A stretch of DNA of 64,000 nucleotides from Combretum micranthum (taxonomy: Eukaryota > Streptophyta > Magnoliopsida > Myrtales > Combretaceae), in the NCBI GenBank assembly GCA_024138025.1, contig JAMXBD010000399.1, positions 930,001 to 994,000 of the forward strand, given 5' to 3'. A model generated the notes under the pieces. The model saw nothing but the letters and a program-made list of their open reading frames with translations. It was not told the DNA's origin and did not search any database. This document shows positions 23,191 through 36,172 of this stretch, piece after piece. The position numbers and the translations under genes are program-made. The stretch's first letter is position 1, and every line of letters starts with the position of its first letter.

Positions 23191-26100
23191 TTTGATTACA
23201 CGCACATATTGCGGAAGCAGAAGTTATGAGGTGGATTTTTAAACCAATTTTAAGTTCACTTAACCAACCATTATCTCTTTTATCTTTTTATGTATAATTA
23301 TAACAACAATGATAAAGAGATAAGAGAAGGAAAAGATTACACCAGATTTAATGTGGAGTTCAACCTATCCCTTAATCTCCACGGTCCACAATTTGTCTCA
23401 CTTAAGAAGGACTTCACAAAATTCATTTAATCAAAACAATTGTCTAACAAAGAGGACTTCATAACAATGTCTCATTAATAGAGGATTTCACCTTGCCTCA
23501 ATACAGAGGACTTTACACAATGCCTTACAACGAAGACTTCACTTAATGCCTGTCTAACACACAGGACTTTACATAGGTACCTCAACACATGAGGAATTTA
23601 TTAGAACACTCACAAATAAATGCGAAAATAATGCCTTACAATATTAGCTCACTAATCTTACGAATGACACTATTCACTTAACAGAAACAAACACAAAACA
23701 AAGAGTATTTTTACATAATATATGCAAGTTAAGCTCTACTCTCTTATATCTTCTTTAATCTCTGCTAAAAATCACACTAAAACATTCTACATATATCAGT
23801 TTTAAAAACATTGCCATTCACCTTCAAAAGAACTTCCAATGGTTTAATTTAAAAGTCTGCAACGGCTATTATTTAAGCTGTCGTGTCCTAGACTTGTAGC
23901 TATCTAAACTCGTTGCACCTCAATTTTCCACGAGATCAAGTCTGTGCTTGTTGAGTCTCAGATTTAAAATTGTCGCGTTTTGGAGTTAAACTTGTTGAGC
24001 CCTTAACATGACTCGTGACTAAGTCTATGCATTTTGTTTTGTTCCATTTGTCGCACCTTGGATTTATACTATGATTTGGGTAATCGAGCCCTCGACAAAG
24101 GCCACGACCAAGAGCCCTCGACCAAGACCATGACCAAGATTGGGGCACGACAATTTGTTCATGTACAACCTACAGAGAACAACATGCATACAAACAAAAA
24201 CACATATATACACATAAAAGCTTAAACATGTCAAAAACAAGTTTTTCTTATTAAATGTAGCTTAACTAAGTTGTGGAGCATTTGTGCAATATATTTATCA
24301 ACATGTGTTAGGTATGATTTTATGTTGGTATTAGTAATTAAAACTATGTGATTTGTGTTTAAATATATATATATATATATATATTATATGATTAGTAGGA
24401 ATTTGTCACAACGCAAATATTGTCTTGAAAAACATTCAAAATTATATCGACATTCCCTGTGGGAAAATATATATATATATCAACATTCCTAATATTTCAT
24501 TTTATGGAATTTTCACCCTTTAATGCACGAGACTGGTTATGCTTGCCCATTATGGAATTAATTTGCACTTTGAGAACCAAAGGGGTAGTTCTAGTCCGAT
24601 TCTCAGTCCAATAAACAAAAAGGAACTTTATTATAAGTATGATAAGTTTTAAATTCAAAATTATTGTAGGTGCTGAATTAGCCGATAGAGATTCATGACG
24701 GGCCTTCCTTCCTAGAGGGGAGAAGTTGCTTGGACGATACATTTTAGAATTTGCACACCCAAAGAACTCAGTTAGCACTATACTGGGGGGTTATTCGACG
24801 TGGTCACTTCGATTCTTAAGTCAGTATGTGGATTCACCCAAAGAGTGGAATATCCTTTGTTTTGTTTCTGTTCTCTCTCTCTTTCACCTAAGAATCATTT
24901 TTATCTTTTTGTTGGCTTACCTTAATATCAAGAGGTTGAACCTTGGTAAAGGTGGCCATGATGAGCTCTTAAGAGGGTCATGAAAACACCTTTTACAAGT
25001 GGCAGGCCCCTGTTAGTTCACCAATTAGCTTAAGTCGCTGGGTGCTATAGTACTAGGCGTGGATCGCGCCTACTCCCATGGTATGGCAAAAAGATGTTGA
25101 GTGTAGAGTGCGATTGAACAGATGCAGGATGTCAGGAGGATCTTCATGTTAGGTCGTTGTAGTCCCCCTCCTATTGAGGTGCGAGGTCGTGACTTGGTTA
25201 GGTTTATGACCTCGACTTCTATCGTGACAAGATCAAGGTCGTAAGGTATGTTTACCCCTCACGGTAATGGAGTAGACAGTCTAGTGAGCTCCTCACGATG
25301 TGGGCTTCTTGCCAAAGTTGAGATATGGATCCTTTTTTTTCTTAAGCCTTGGCCTAGTAAAGATTTGATGAAAATTCACCATCAACAAAAATAATTATTA
25401 ATTCTAAAAGCATTAACTCTTTAACCTATTTACTAAAAGACTTATTTAAAACATACATTTATTTATACTGAGAAAACTTTAATGATAGTGTTAGCAATGC
25501 ACCATTATATCCAACTTTAATTATACCATTAGTAATGCAGTGCTACAAAATATTCTACGTAGAAACAAGATTAGAAGACAAAAAGCAATTATGCATTGCC
25601 AAGTAAAGAAGATTTTATTTTGGATGGAAGTTAATATAAAACCAATCTATACGTTTTAAGGTACATTTTAATAAATTTTTTAAAAATAATTTTTTAATAA
25701 AAAATTACAAAAATGTGACTAGTTAAAAATGATTCCGTAAATAGGAAAATTAAGATCCTTACCAACTTGATCTTGTTATCCCTAACAACAAACAGGCATG
25801 AACCATTTTCACGAAGTATGTGCTTGGAAAGTCCAAAGTCTTGATAATTAGCTCTCAATCTTGTAGTCGAAAAGTAACATCAATGAAAACGTGTGGGTGC
25901 ACTATTATGCTGTAAGGATTGTAACTTTCCATGAATTTTCCATTTATCACTCAACAACGGGACTTTGCTTACTTCTTTTTTTTGAGGATTGACGAATGAA
26001 ATAATATTTCTGTTCCAATTTTTGCATCTTCCTCTCCCTCTGAATCAAATTTTCCTTGCGATAATGTTTTAGCTCTCCTATTAGTATCAATGAGATAAGT

Positions 26101-26443
26101 TGGATACTAGATGTAGAAATATAAGAGGGATGAGATTAAATTGACTTGAATTAGTCTCATGAATTTAATATAATTACATCAAACTCATTAAATTAAGAGG
26201 GGATTCAATTTATTTATTGCAATAATGAACATGACTCATCTTCTCCTTTCCTAACTGATGTGGATGATAATTGTCTTTATTCTATGGACCGGTAGGATAA
26301 ACAGTGTACCAAAAATAAATAAAAAATAAATCATTGCTAATACCAATTTAAATAGACGTAAATCTTGATTCAGGAGGCGTTGCGAAACCTATTACACCAA
26401 TCTAATGACTGATTTTGAGTTCTATGATAGGGCAATTTGGGCT
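23191..26443. other. Intergenic, unrecognised repeat-like DNA
   Basis: Contains an (AT)n tract at about 24365-24385 and a second near 24468-24480. The 23190-23600 segment, with repeated short AGGACTTCAC phrases, looks like retroelement LTR or leader DNA. The 24500-25350 segment is more GC-rich but has no convincing frame. No gene was found. Confidence 0.4.
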
Positions 26444-26448
26444 TACAG

Positions 26449-29400
26449 TGTCACGCCCCAAGGGTACCCTGGTAGTAATACACATATTATGATGCCGTCT
26501 GATGCCTTGAAATAGTATTTGAAAGTATTTGGCAAACAACAGATAGTATCAAATATGCATATTAATACTAGATTACCTTTGGAAAATGACAAGATTTTAC
26601 AAAACAAGATCTTTTTGGTTGCACGATAAGAAATGACGATAGCAAATAAAATTACAGTACCATAAATAAAACCTATTGTCTCAATAATAACTATTATAAA
26701 CCATGGAACATACCTAAAGTTCTTAGATAATGAAATTGATGCTTTAGTATCAATTAATACATATAAGTAATAAAACTATTCTCCTTGTTTCCAAGACTCT
26801 TCCAGCTTTAGAATCATACCGGTTCTAAACTCCTAGAGGTAACCAACCAAAGCTTTAGGTCATCCTGTAAGGACTGTAGGAGTGTGAGCATAGCTCAGTG
26901 AATAACCAGAACATACCACATATCAAACAAGTTATTAAGAATTATATGAAATGCAACAATTAAGCAAATGAACAATTACAAGCTTGGATAACCCGGAATC
27001 TAAATGGGATAGAGATTTACGCCCTCTCATCGGGGTTGAAGGAAACTACATTTATGATCACACCTATCCAGGAGAAACTAAGCAAACAGGAATAACAATA
27101 CTTATAACAATCCTTGTTTTTTTTTTTTAATTCTCTCTTTCAACTCATCATGCCTTAACTACTCATTTCCTGTTTTCTCGTCTTAGAATCTCCACCAAGT
27201 GTTAGTTACTTCAAAGCGATACCACGGGCGGTGTCCTTCAATTAGCAGTTAGTTCCCATGAAACCAACAGAACAAAGGTAACTTGCGTAAAACTAATAGT
27301 CTCTTGCCTAGAAGTATCAAGCATTACCAGAGAATCGAAAAACTAACACGTGATAGGCTACCTTTTTATTCTTTTTATGCAGATTTGCAAATCATTCGAT
27401 GTATGTCAATTTCGGTTAGAATACCCATAATTATTAATCAGATTAAAAGTGATCACTCATTGTACAAGCATGCAACATGCTAAACAATCATCACCTTTAC
27501 CAAACACGACGTTATCAATTTATTAGAGTAATTTAACAATCAACCACTCATACATCAAACAATATCTATAACTAGATCCAATACAATTCAATTAATTCTC
27601 TTTTACTTTAATGTAACTAGACTACAAACACATACAATGTAATAAGTCTAAGTTACTCACTTGCTCATATTGCTCAATCGTAGTAATCAATAGGGTAGTC
27701 TTCAACTGTATCAAATTTACCTATTGAGATGAATAATTAAATTTATCAATAAGACATAAATAATAGACTTAACTCCTATGAGTAGCTAAGTGTCCTACGT
27801 TAGTATTTGGTTCTCTATCTAGTACTGTATTGGTCCTTTGACGGTCCTATGATAATAATTATTTATTTAGTATTTGTTTTCATTTTGCTTCTCTTGATCT
27901 TGTTCAATATTTATATATTTTTGTTAGGTCGTTACACAACTTATATAAAGTAATTTGACTACCTAATATTACAACCATTAACAATTTTGTATCATTTCTT
28001 GGTTTGTTTATTATAACAACTATTATTCATTTTCTATTGTTTAATTTTATTTTGCTCCTCTTAGTCTATTTTATATAATTATTTTGTTTTTTAATAATCA
28101 TATTATTCTCGATTTTGTTATATTTAAATTTTCCATTGTTGTATATATCTATCTATATACATATAATATATACAGAATAAATTTAGTAATTATGAAAATC
28201 TTATATTTATTTTGTAAAATATATTAAATCTCGTATTAATGATATTAGACAAAGTAATATTGATACTAATAATAATAACAATGGTGTTATAATAATCTTA
28301 ATGACAATATTAATAGTAACAATAATAATTTTAGTAAAAAAACAAATAATAATAATAATAATAATAATAGATTAGCAATATTAATAATAATATTATAACA
28401 ATAATATGATAATATTGATAAATATCATTTTATTAATAACATAAGTAATTTAACTTATACTTCTAATATTTTTAACTAAAACAGAAATAATAAAATATTC
28501 ATAATAATAACAGTAATTATAATAATAATAGTTGTATTTAGAATAATTAAATTAGATTAACAATTACTACTACTACTACTACTATTATTATTATTATTAT
28601 TTCCGAGGAACACAGTATTCATGTAGAACACTTCCAGACGTGTTCTAGTTTTTATTTATTATTATTACTACGAACACAGTGTTCATGTAGAACACTTAGA
28701 AACGTGTTTCCAAGTTTGTTTTGCATTATTTTATTATTATTATTTGCCGAGGAAACAGTGGAATCCATAAGTCCACTTTTAGGTTTTTCTTTTCTTTTTT
28801 TTTTAAATTATTTTTATTTTTATTATAATATTGAATTCTAGCCAAGGAGGAAGCAAAATTCATAAATAGTGCATGAACAGTGCCCTAGGTGGAAATTTTT
28901 GCATTACGTATACACTGTTTATCATCTTGAACCTTATGATCAAACCTTATTTTGTTCATTTTACACGTCTAAATTGATTCTAAACCATTCCTAAGCATTT
29001 ATACATGATATTCCTACACATATAATAACTCAAATCATCAAAACTCGACCTTAATTCATGATATTCAGATCAAGGTGATGCAACTTAGGTTTAAGAACTC
29101 TTACCTTGTTTGATCTGTTGTGGACATTGTTGTGATATGCTTTTAAGTTGTTTTTTATCCTAAGATCATTAAGACATGTTTTAGAACATTGTTTTAGCAC
29201 AAACTAACTCAAAAATGTATCAAACTTATCTTGGTTTGCTTAAATCTGAGCTTAGGTTGTACTTTAATAAAGGCAGAGTTTGGGTTTGTATTTGCTATGT
29301 TTGGAGGGTGCTTCTGGGCTTGTTAGGAGTGGGTTTAGCTGTGCAATAACTTCTTTTGTTTGTTTGTTTGTTCATTATGTTGTATATATAGAAGGAAATA

Positions 29401-30495
29401 AGGACGAGAATGGCGGTGGTTTTGCACATGAGTTTTTCTCGAAAATCTAGCTTCATGTGTGTGTGTGTTGTATACTGTTTTGATGTATTAATTATGTGTG
29501 TGTGTGTGCTGGCTATTTCCCATTAGTCATTGTGTGTAAATTGTTGACTATATAAGTCAATTATTTGTTCAAATTGGAGGTGTAATTCGGCTTGCACAAA
29601 ACGAGAAATTCCCAGCTGTATATTTGTAGATTTGCAAACGTATATACACCGTAAAATAAGGAGAAAATATTATAATAATAATTAGTTGATAATTATCTAG
29701 ATTTTAAGATATTTTATTAAGCTAATCGAGTATAAATATATCGTTTATTTTAAGAGTTTTGATCCGTTGGTTGCGTACAAAGGAGTTTAAAAAATTTAAG
29801 AAGAAGGGGAGAACGTGGAATGAAAAAAAAATATATAAGGAAGATATGATATATAGAAATACAAAAATAAAGAGAAGATGATGAATTTATAACCAACAAC
29901 TGTGTAAGGAGTGGGCAAAAATATGAACTTGTGCAAAAAGTCAATTTTGCGGGTCCAAATGGCACGTATGATAAATACTTATTCGATAATATTTTTAGAT
30001 GAAAATTTACATATTAATGATATTAAATATTCCGAATACTATAGTATATATAGAATCTTTAGTTTAAGACTTTTACTTTTCAACTTTTATACTTGTTATC
30101 ATAAATTATATTTTATTTGTTTAAAAGTTTTGTTTAGTAGCATTTTGATAAATTAATAATTATATTGCCCTTTATTTGACTTTATTATAAATTTATAAGG
30201 TTTAAAATTACATATAAATTTATTACTATTTATAGATTTATTCTAAAGTTTTTATTAGATTAGAAATTTAATATTTAATCTTAAGTTTTTTATACCAGTT
30301 ATGAAATCTTATCAGTAGGGTTTAATACTAATTAGGAAGCTTTGTCTTAAGGTTCGAAACTATAGACATGACCAATATTACTTATAGTTTCATTCTAGAG
30401 TCTTAGTTTTCAAAATCAGTTATCTATTTTCTATTTAATATTTCTATCTATTTATATTTATATTTATATTTATATGAAAAATCTCAGGGTTTACA
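26449..30495 (-). mobile_element. Solo LTR, 4.0 kb, reversed
   Basis: On the plus strand the copy starts TGTCACGCCCC and ends AGGGTTTACA, the reverse complement of the long-LTR family termini (TGTAAACCCT ... GGGGCGTGACA). Flanking 5-mers are TACAG (26444-26448) and TATAG (30496-30500), a target duplication with one change. No internal retroelement domain was seen. It includes triplet microsatellites and a small duplication near 28606-28716. Similarity to other family members is clear at the ends and weaker inside. Confidence 0.72.
28347..28603. repeat. AAT and TAC/TAT microsatellites
   Basis: An (AAT)n run lies at 28347-28370, and a compound (TAC)n(TAT)n run of about 12 triplets at about 28566-28602. 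Both are inside the reversed solo LTR. Confidence 0.9.
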
Positions 30496-30500
30496 TATAG

Positions 30501-31531
30501 TGTTGATGTCATTTTGACCTCGAAAAACACTACTTAAGGCTTATAACAAAATATTTTATATTTTTAGAGTTTATAATTTCACATTTCCTTAGATTTTGTT
30601 TCTTATTTTGGTTTAGGAGCTTAAAAGTTTATCAATGGAGCTTATACAGAGAAAGTATGAGTCATGAGACGATTTTAGTGTAATTCTATTAAATTTGACT
30701 CTTAAAGAGATAAGTTTAATGTAATTATGTTGAATTCATCTCTCGAACTTACTTATTTTTAAGATTATTTTTTATTTGGTGATATTTTTATAATTTATTT
30801 AAAAATATTTTTTCCTTAACCAAAATAATTTAAATATTAAAAATTATATATCTAATATCACATTCTAAAAACTATTTTCCATTTATTATTATTTTTATAA
30901 TAAAACCAGTTGAAATAACATATTCCACATAATTTTAGACTAAAAAACCAATAAATATGTTTCCTAACTACTTTGGTTTTGATTTTGGAGCGGCTATTTT
31001 GATTGGGTTCTCAATTAATAACTGAACTTTAAACCTTAAAGGTGTCTACAATTGACCTCTTTTCTTTATGGAAATGGTTGTGCAATAAAAGGAAAACTAT
31101 ATTTGCTAATTCCCGATTCAATGGGAGGGATTTAAGATAGTTATATGTAGGCATAAGTTGGATAATTCTATCTGGATATTACATGAATATCATCGGTTAG
31201 GTTTTAGGTGGTTATTGTATAAGCTATAGATTCTAAGTATAGTCTTATTGTGATTTATTTTGTTGTATTATAATAGGATGTTTTAGCATTATGTTAAATA
31301 AAGTAATAATTGTTTAATAAAAGTAGGTCTAGACTTTATGATACTGTGCAAAAGCATACCATGATAAATTGTTTAAACTTTAAAGTAGTATTTTTAGGTT
31401 CATAATAACTTTATATATAAAAAAAAATACATGATTGAGTTGTTGAATGTCATTGTTGATAGATGTAGTAATTATAAGATATATTTATAGATTACTTAAC
31501 AAATAATCTCATACGTTTTATATTATAAAAA
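30501..31531. other. AT-rich intergenic DNA with a decayed foldback copy
   Basis: Mostly unassigned. At about 30655-30830 the text GAGTCATGAGACGA ... TCTCTCGAACTTACTTATTT ... GATATTTTTATAATTT is a diverged match to the foldback element at 10892-11090 and its right flank. Confidence 0.45.
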
Positions 31532-32423
31532 TGGTAAATGTCAAATTTAGTACTTAAACTTTGTATAAAAATTAAATTTAGTACCTACTACTTGCTCGAA
31601 TCCACCAAAGGCTGGATTGGGATATTTTGGGCTTGGACTTGTATGAAGAGAATAACTCCTGCAAAACTAAAACTCGGTAGTGTTGCACCAAGCATGGGCC
31701 CAATACGGCTATTTCGATGCTTAAGTCGGAGTCATCATGATAAGCCTGTTGATTAAATGTGAACAATTGGTTAAGTTGGATATTATCATTCCTAATTCCC
31801 AATTCCCATGGAGGGTAAGTGAGTATTTATGGGTGACTCATCTAGCAGTTGTGGACATCATGGAATAGTTGAGGAGTGGGCGAGTGCTAGTGGTTATGGA
31901 GGACGTGGGTAAGCCTACTACTCCACTACTATGTTCAGTTCAACCTGTACCGAGCGGCAAGTGAGGTGAGACGATCAAGTGAGGTCATGATTGTTTGGGT
32001 GAGGCCTTTTATTATACAGTTTATCAGTGGGGCTTGAGCCCAACAGAGTGGCCCGGTCCATTTGTGGGTTGGGCTTAGCTCAAGTGACCGGTGTTCTAAT
32101 CTAGACCATCAAAAGCATATAAAATTTAAAATAGTCGATTTAATACTTAATCAAATATTTTGTAACTATTTTAATACCTCCTGAACAACATTTGCTTTTT
32201 TGCAGAAAATAAGAATCAACACGTGATTGAATTTTTTTACTAATATTCTTAACACTATTTACCTCTGATAGATTGCTTCTTCCACATTAGGAAACAAAAT
32301 CAAGTAGTGTTAGTGGGATGGTAAAAATAGTTATGAAAATTTTGATTAGGTATTGAATTGATTACTTTAATAATTTAATTTTTATGTAAAATTTATACTA
32401 CAAACGTGACATTTTCCCCTATA
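31532..32423. mobile_element. Non-autonomous inverted-repeat element with GC-richer insert
   Basis: The left end (GGTAAATGTCAAATTTAGTA ...) and the reverse complement of the right end (GGGGAAAATGTCACGTTTGT ...) agree over roughly 45 bases with mismatches, both running into TAAAAATTAAATT. From about 31607 to 32095 the interior is distinctly more GC-rich than both arms and may be a separate insertion. No transposase frame. Confidence 0.5.
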
Positions 32424-32612
32424 AAAATATGATGGAAAGCATAGATATAAGGCTTAGTGCTTGATGTTTCATATCTCCTAAGAGGTTTTATATTATAGCT
32501 TTCCAGCATAATGCTTGTCAAAGAAAACGCATGGAAAAATAAAGTCATTTTTCTTATATTAAAAATATCATATGTTTTTTCTTCAAAGCAAAACTTGGGA
32601 AAAAAATGAAAT

Positions 32613-34684
32613 TGTAATATACGAATAAATAAATTATAGAAAAGGGCAATTCTGGTAATTTAATTATTTATAAGAAGGTTTTATGGTCTACCCTAAGATA
32701 CATGTGTGTTTAGAATATTTCAGTTGATCAAATGGAGAAGTGGAAGAATTTTAGTCGAAGGTCGGTCAAAGGCCATCGGCCTTTCCCTCAATGCCGCTGG
32801 CGTTGCCTTTTAAAGCTGTTGGCGTTGGTCTGGCGATGAAAGATGGCCGAAGAAGTTTCCTTGGAAAGCCGCCAGCTTTTCTTCTAGACGAAGCCAGCCT
32901 ATCTTGGTAAGTGTATCTTAACCTATATATAGATGCCTTAGCCTAGTTTTCTGTTCTTTTGTCTAAGCTTTCGAAAACCCTAAGCGGAGCAAGAGAAAAA
33001 CGTCTTGGTAAGTGTTTTCCCTCCGATCTTTTCACAATCTAAAACTGATTAAATCTCTAAGATCTATCTATCTATTTGTAAGGAAAACACTTTAGAGAAT
33101 TCTTTGGAGAAGCCCTGCAATTCTTTTGAAGATTCGGTTTTGGGAGATCAAGGGTTTTTGAGTATTAAACCTAGGAGATTCAAGATCTATAAGAGTTTGG
33201 AGAAACCTTAAGGTCGGATTTGAAGATTTGTGTGGTTCAATTCGAAGAAAAAGGTAAGATCTTTCTTAGTGTTTTGTGATTTTTAGGATTTGATGATTAT
33301 AAGAATATGGTAATTTAGAAGTTATAGTAATTGTGAATAAATTGATTGTGATTGAGAGATTGATTGATTTAGGGTTTTTGTTTCAAATCAAGACCTGCAA
33401 GTTCTAGGTAAGTAAGGATCCATCCAATCTTATTATTAAATGAAATTTATTTGTTGTTATAAATCGAATTGTTAATTAAAGAGTTTATATATGTATTGAA
33501 GGAATTGTGGAGAAATTAGAAATTGACGAGAAAGCTGAGTTTGAAGGTTTCATTGAATTATAAACAAAAGAGACAAGTGTGTTAACCTCTTTTCGTAGAT
33601 CTATGATTAGGGTTATAGATCATTTGAGTAAGGTTATGAAATTAAGGATTAGGGTTTAATTATATGTTGCAATTGGAATTAATTAAGATATGCTTTTGAT
33701 CAAGAATATTTATGGAATTAGGATTCTATTCTTTTAAGAAGATCTGTTGGTGGATTAGAGTTTGGAAGCAAATCCAGGTACGACTATATCTTGTGTGCTA
33801 TTTGTGCTTGTAGATTAGACATGCATACAAACTGAACTAACCTTTGCAGGCTTTTAAAAATGGTATGTTAATTGTGTTTGGCTGCGATTAATAAAGACCA
33901 TGATAGAAGTGTGATACTAATGCTGGCAACTTGATGATCCTTGTGTGGTAGTATCCCAAGTAGAGTTGCACTTAGAAATGATTCCGGTAGATTAGGAGTC
34001 GTTACCAGCTTAATTTTGGAATGCATCAATATATATATATATATTTATATTTATCTATACTATTGTTTTTATCAAGGTCACTAGTTACTCTGGATTTAGG
34101 ATTAGTCATGAATAGTCTTAAACTATGCTGCTTGTTAGTTAATCAAAAGATAATAAACCTATGGATGTTGCATAGGCATATGATGCATGTGAATTTGCTT
34201 GATGTGTGTTCACGTGTATGTGTGTGTGGTATGGCGTACTGGGCGTTTTTGCTTAATTCTTTATTTTTTAGGTACAGGTGAAGATGATGTTGGTTGAGAA
34301 TTGTCTGGATATGACTTTTATGTTGACCATAGGGGGTAACGTTAGTAGATTCATCTTTCCTACTGGTGACTAACAGATTAGGGATAAAAGAAGAATAGGA
34401 GAAAAAATCTTTGAAGACCATACAAAGTATATAGAGTTTGTTTATATTATTATTGAAGATGTTATAAGATAAGTTGCTATGTTTTGGATTTTATACATGT
34501 ACTTTTGGGTAATATCAGTTTCTATTTCTAAGAGACGAATTGTAATAATGATAAATTCAAATAACCTTTTATGTAAAATTTGGAGATAATTATATTTGTG
34601 GTTTAGTATTTTATAGCCTTGGCATGTCCTTTTTAAGAGAAGGACACGTGGCGAGTTATAATACCGTTAAGTTAGGGCGTTACA
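32613..34684 (+). mobile_element. Solo LTR, 2.1 kb, second family
   Basis: It starts TGTAATATACG and ends GTTAGGGCGTTACA, with a perfect 5-bp target duplication GAAAT at 32608-32612 and 34685-34689. A TATA box (CTATATATAG) lies near 32922. The termini resemble the long-LTR family in outline, but length and interior differ. No coding domain is present, so this is a solo LTR. Its 32770-32840 segment shares the GC-rich AAGGCCATCGGCCTT phrase with the gypsy tail at about 7982. Confidence 0.88.
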
Positions 34685-34951
34685 GAAATAAAAGCAGGTA
34701 GACAATTTTTTTTTTAAATATATAAGGAAAATTATAAATAGCTATAGTTATATTCTTAAAATTTTTAATCTTACAAGCTGATTTCCTAGATTTTATAAAT
34801 TAATTTATTTAATAAAATTATTAATTTTTTTATTGAGATCAATAGTTTAGATTATTTTCAAAATTTTAAGTTATTTACTAATTTATTAAACTTGAGTCTA
34901 ATTATATTTACACTTTTTAGCTCCCATATCAATAAAATCCAGCTCCACTCT

Positions 34952-35936
34952 TAGGGTTTTTTACAGATCTACCTTTATTTTCGAAAATAAATCCTAAAAT
35001 ACCCATTTTGAAAAGATATTCCGAAAATGCCGACCTAAAAACGTATTTAAAGTGTGCGTATGAATGCTGGGTGCAAATATTCGGTGGGGGATTTGAACGC
35101 ATATAAAGAATGCGATCAAAATTTTTTTTAGTTGTTGGAACGCATATAGTATATGCATTCGAGTTCTGCTGTCAAACATTCCCCACATGCGTTCGATTGG
35201 CCTAAATCACACTCTACCGCTCGTTGCCTAGGATTTGCTAAGAATAGCAAAGAACCAAATGATCATTCAACATTGACCAACGATTAAAGCTTCAGGATCC
35301 ATCTCCATGGTTAGAAAAGCACGAGTGTCAGTACGAGCCCGATCAAAGGCATCTTGGTATGTTCTTGATTACTCTTAACTTCTTTCTGAACTTAATATAC
35401 ATATTTATAGTTTATACTATATCTAATATAAGGGGAAAAATGGAAATATTTCAAATTTATTACTTTATCATTAGTTAGTCCGTTTCTTAATATCCGATGT
35501 CAGATTATAATTTTTTTTCATTTTTCGTCAATACCCTTCAAATCTATAGTATCTGTGACAATTTAGGCAAAAATTTTGTGTTTTACTTGTATTTAAAATA
35601 TGCATAAAGCTAGGTTTTAGATCATAATTATGTGTACTAGAACCCAAAGCGACAATGTCGGAAGTGCGTTCCAATTGAATGCGTACAGATAATGCGTTCG
35701 AAAATAGAGTTGCCAGCATGAGATAAAGCGGACGCATATATGGCAATGCGTTCGATCAATTTAATCGCATTCCCTACATGCATTCGAATCTCGCCTCCTA
35801 TTTCAACTATTATTTCGATCCAGCATTCGTATGCACACTTTCAATGCGTTTTTGTTGGGTGTTTTTAAAATATCTTTGGAAAAGTAGGTATTTTGAAATT
35901 TATTTTCAAAAATTGAGGATGATCCGTACAAAACCC
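34952..35936. mobile_element. Mutator-like non-autonomous element upstream of GLDH
   Basis: The left end GGGTTTTTTACAGATC and the reverse complement of the right end, GGGTTTTGTACGGATC, start long imperfect inverted repeats of more than 100 bp. A 9-bp direct repeat CTCCACTCT flanks the element at 34943-34951 and 35937-35945. A 9-bp duplication and long terminal repeats starting GGG fit non-autonomous Mutator-like elements. The interior carries many GCGTTCG, GCATTCG and GAACGCAT motifs in both directions. The right end lies 236 bp before the GLDH start codon. No transposase. Confidence 0.82.
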
Positions 35937-36172
35937 TCCACTCTCACTCCCACACCCAAGCAACGACTGCCAAAATAACTGTGAGTACGACCATTGGACG
36001 AATGCCGCATGCGGCATGAAGAAGGCCTGTTTGATTTATACGCACGAAGCTTCAGCAATATCTCCTGTTTTTTCTTATTTATTCTGTTCCTCCATGACCC
36101 AAACCCGACTCATTTCCTGATAGTAGTAAACCATCCCCACTTAGTTCTACTTCAACCCAAACACCTCCAAAA

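Noticed and set aside
24497..25350. Possible organelle-derived or gene fragment in the GC-richer segment
   Set aside because: Short frames (for example GRYILEFAHPKNS) did not match any organelle or nuclear protein I recognise, and there are no splice-linked continuations.
28340..28610. Triplet repeats as a CRISPR-like or coding repeat
   Set aside because: They are simple AAT and TAC/TAT microsatellites within an LTR, without spacers or an open frame.
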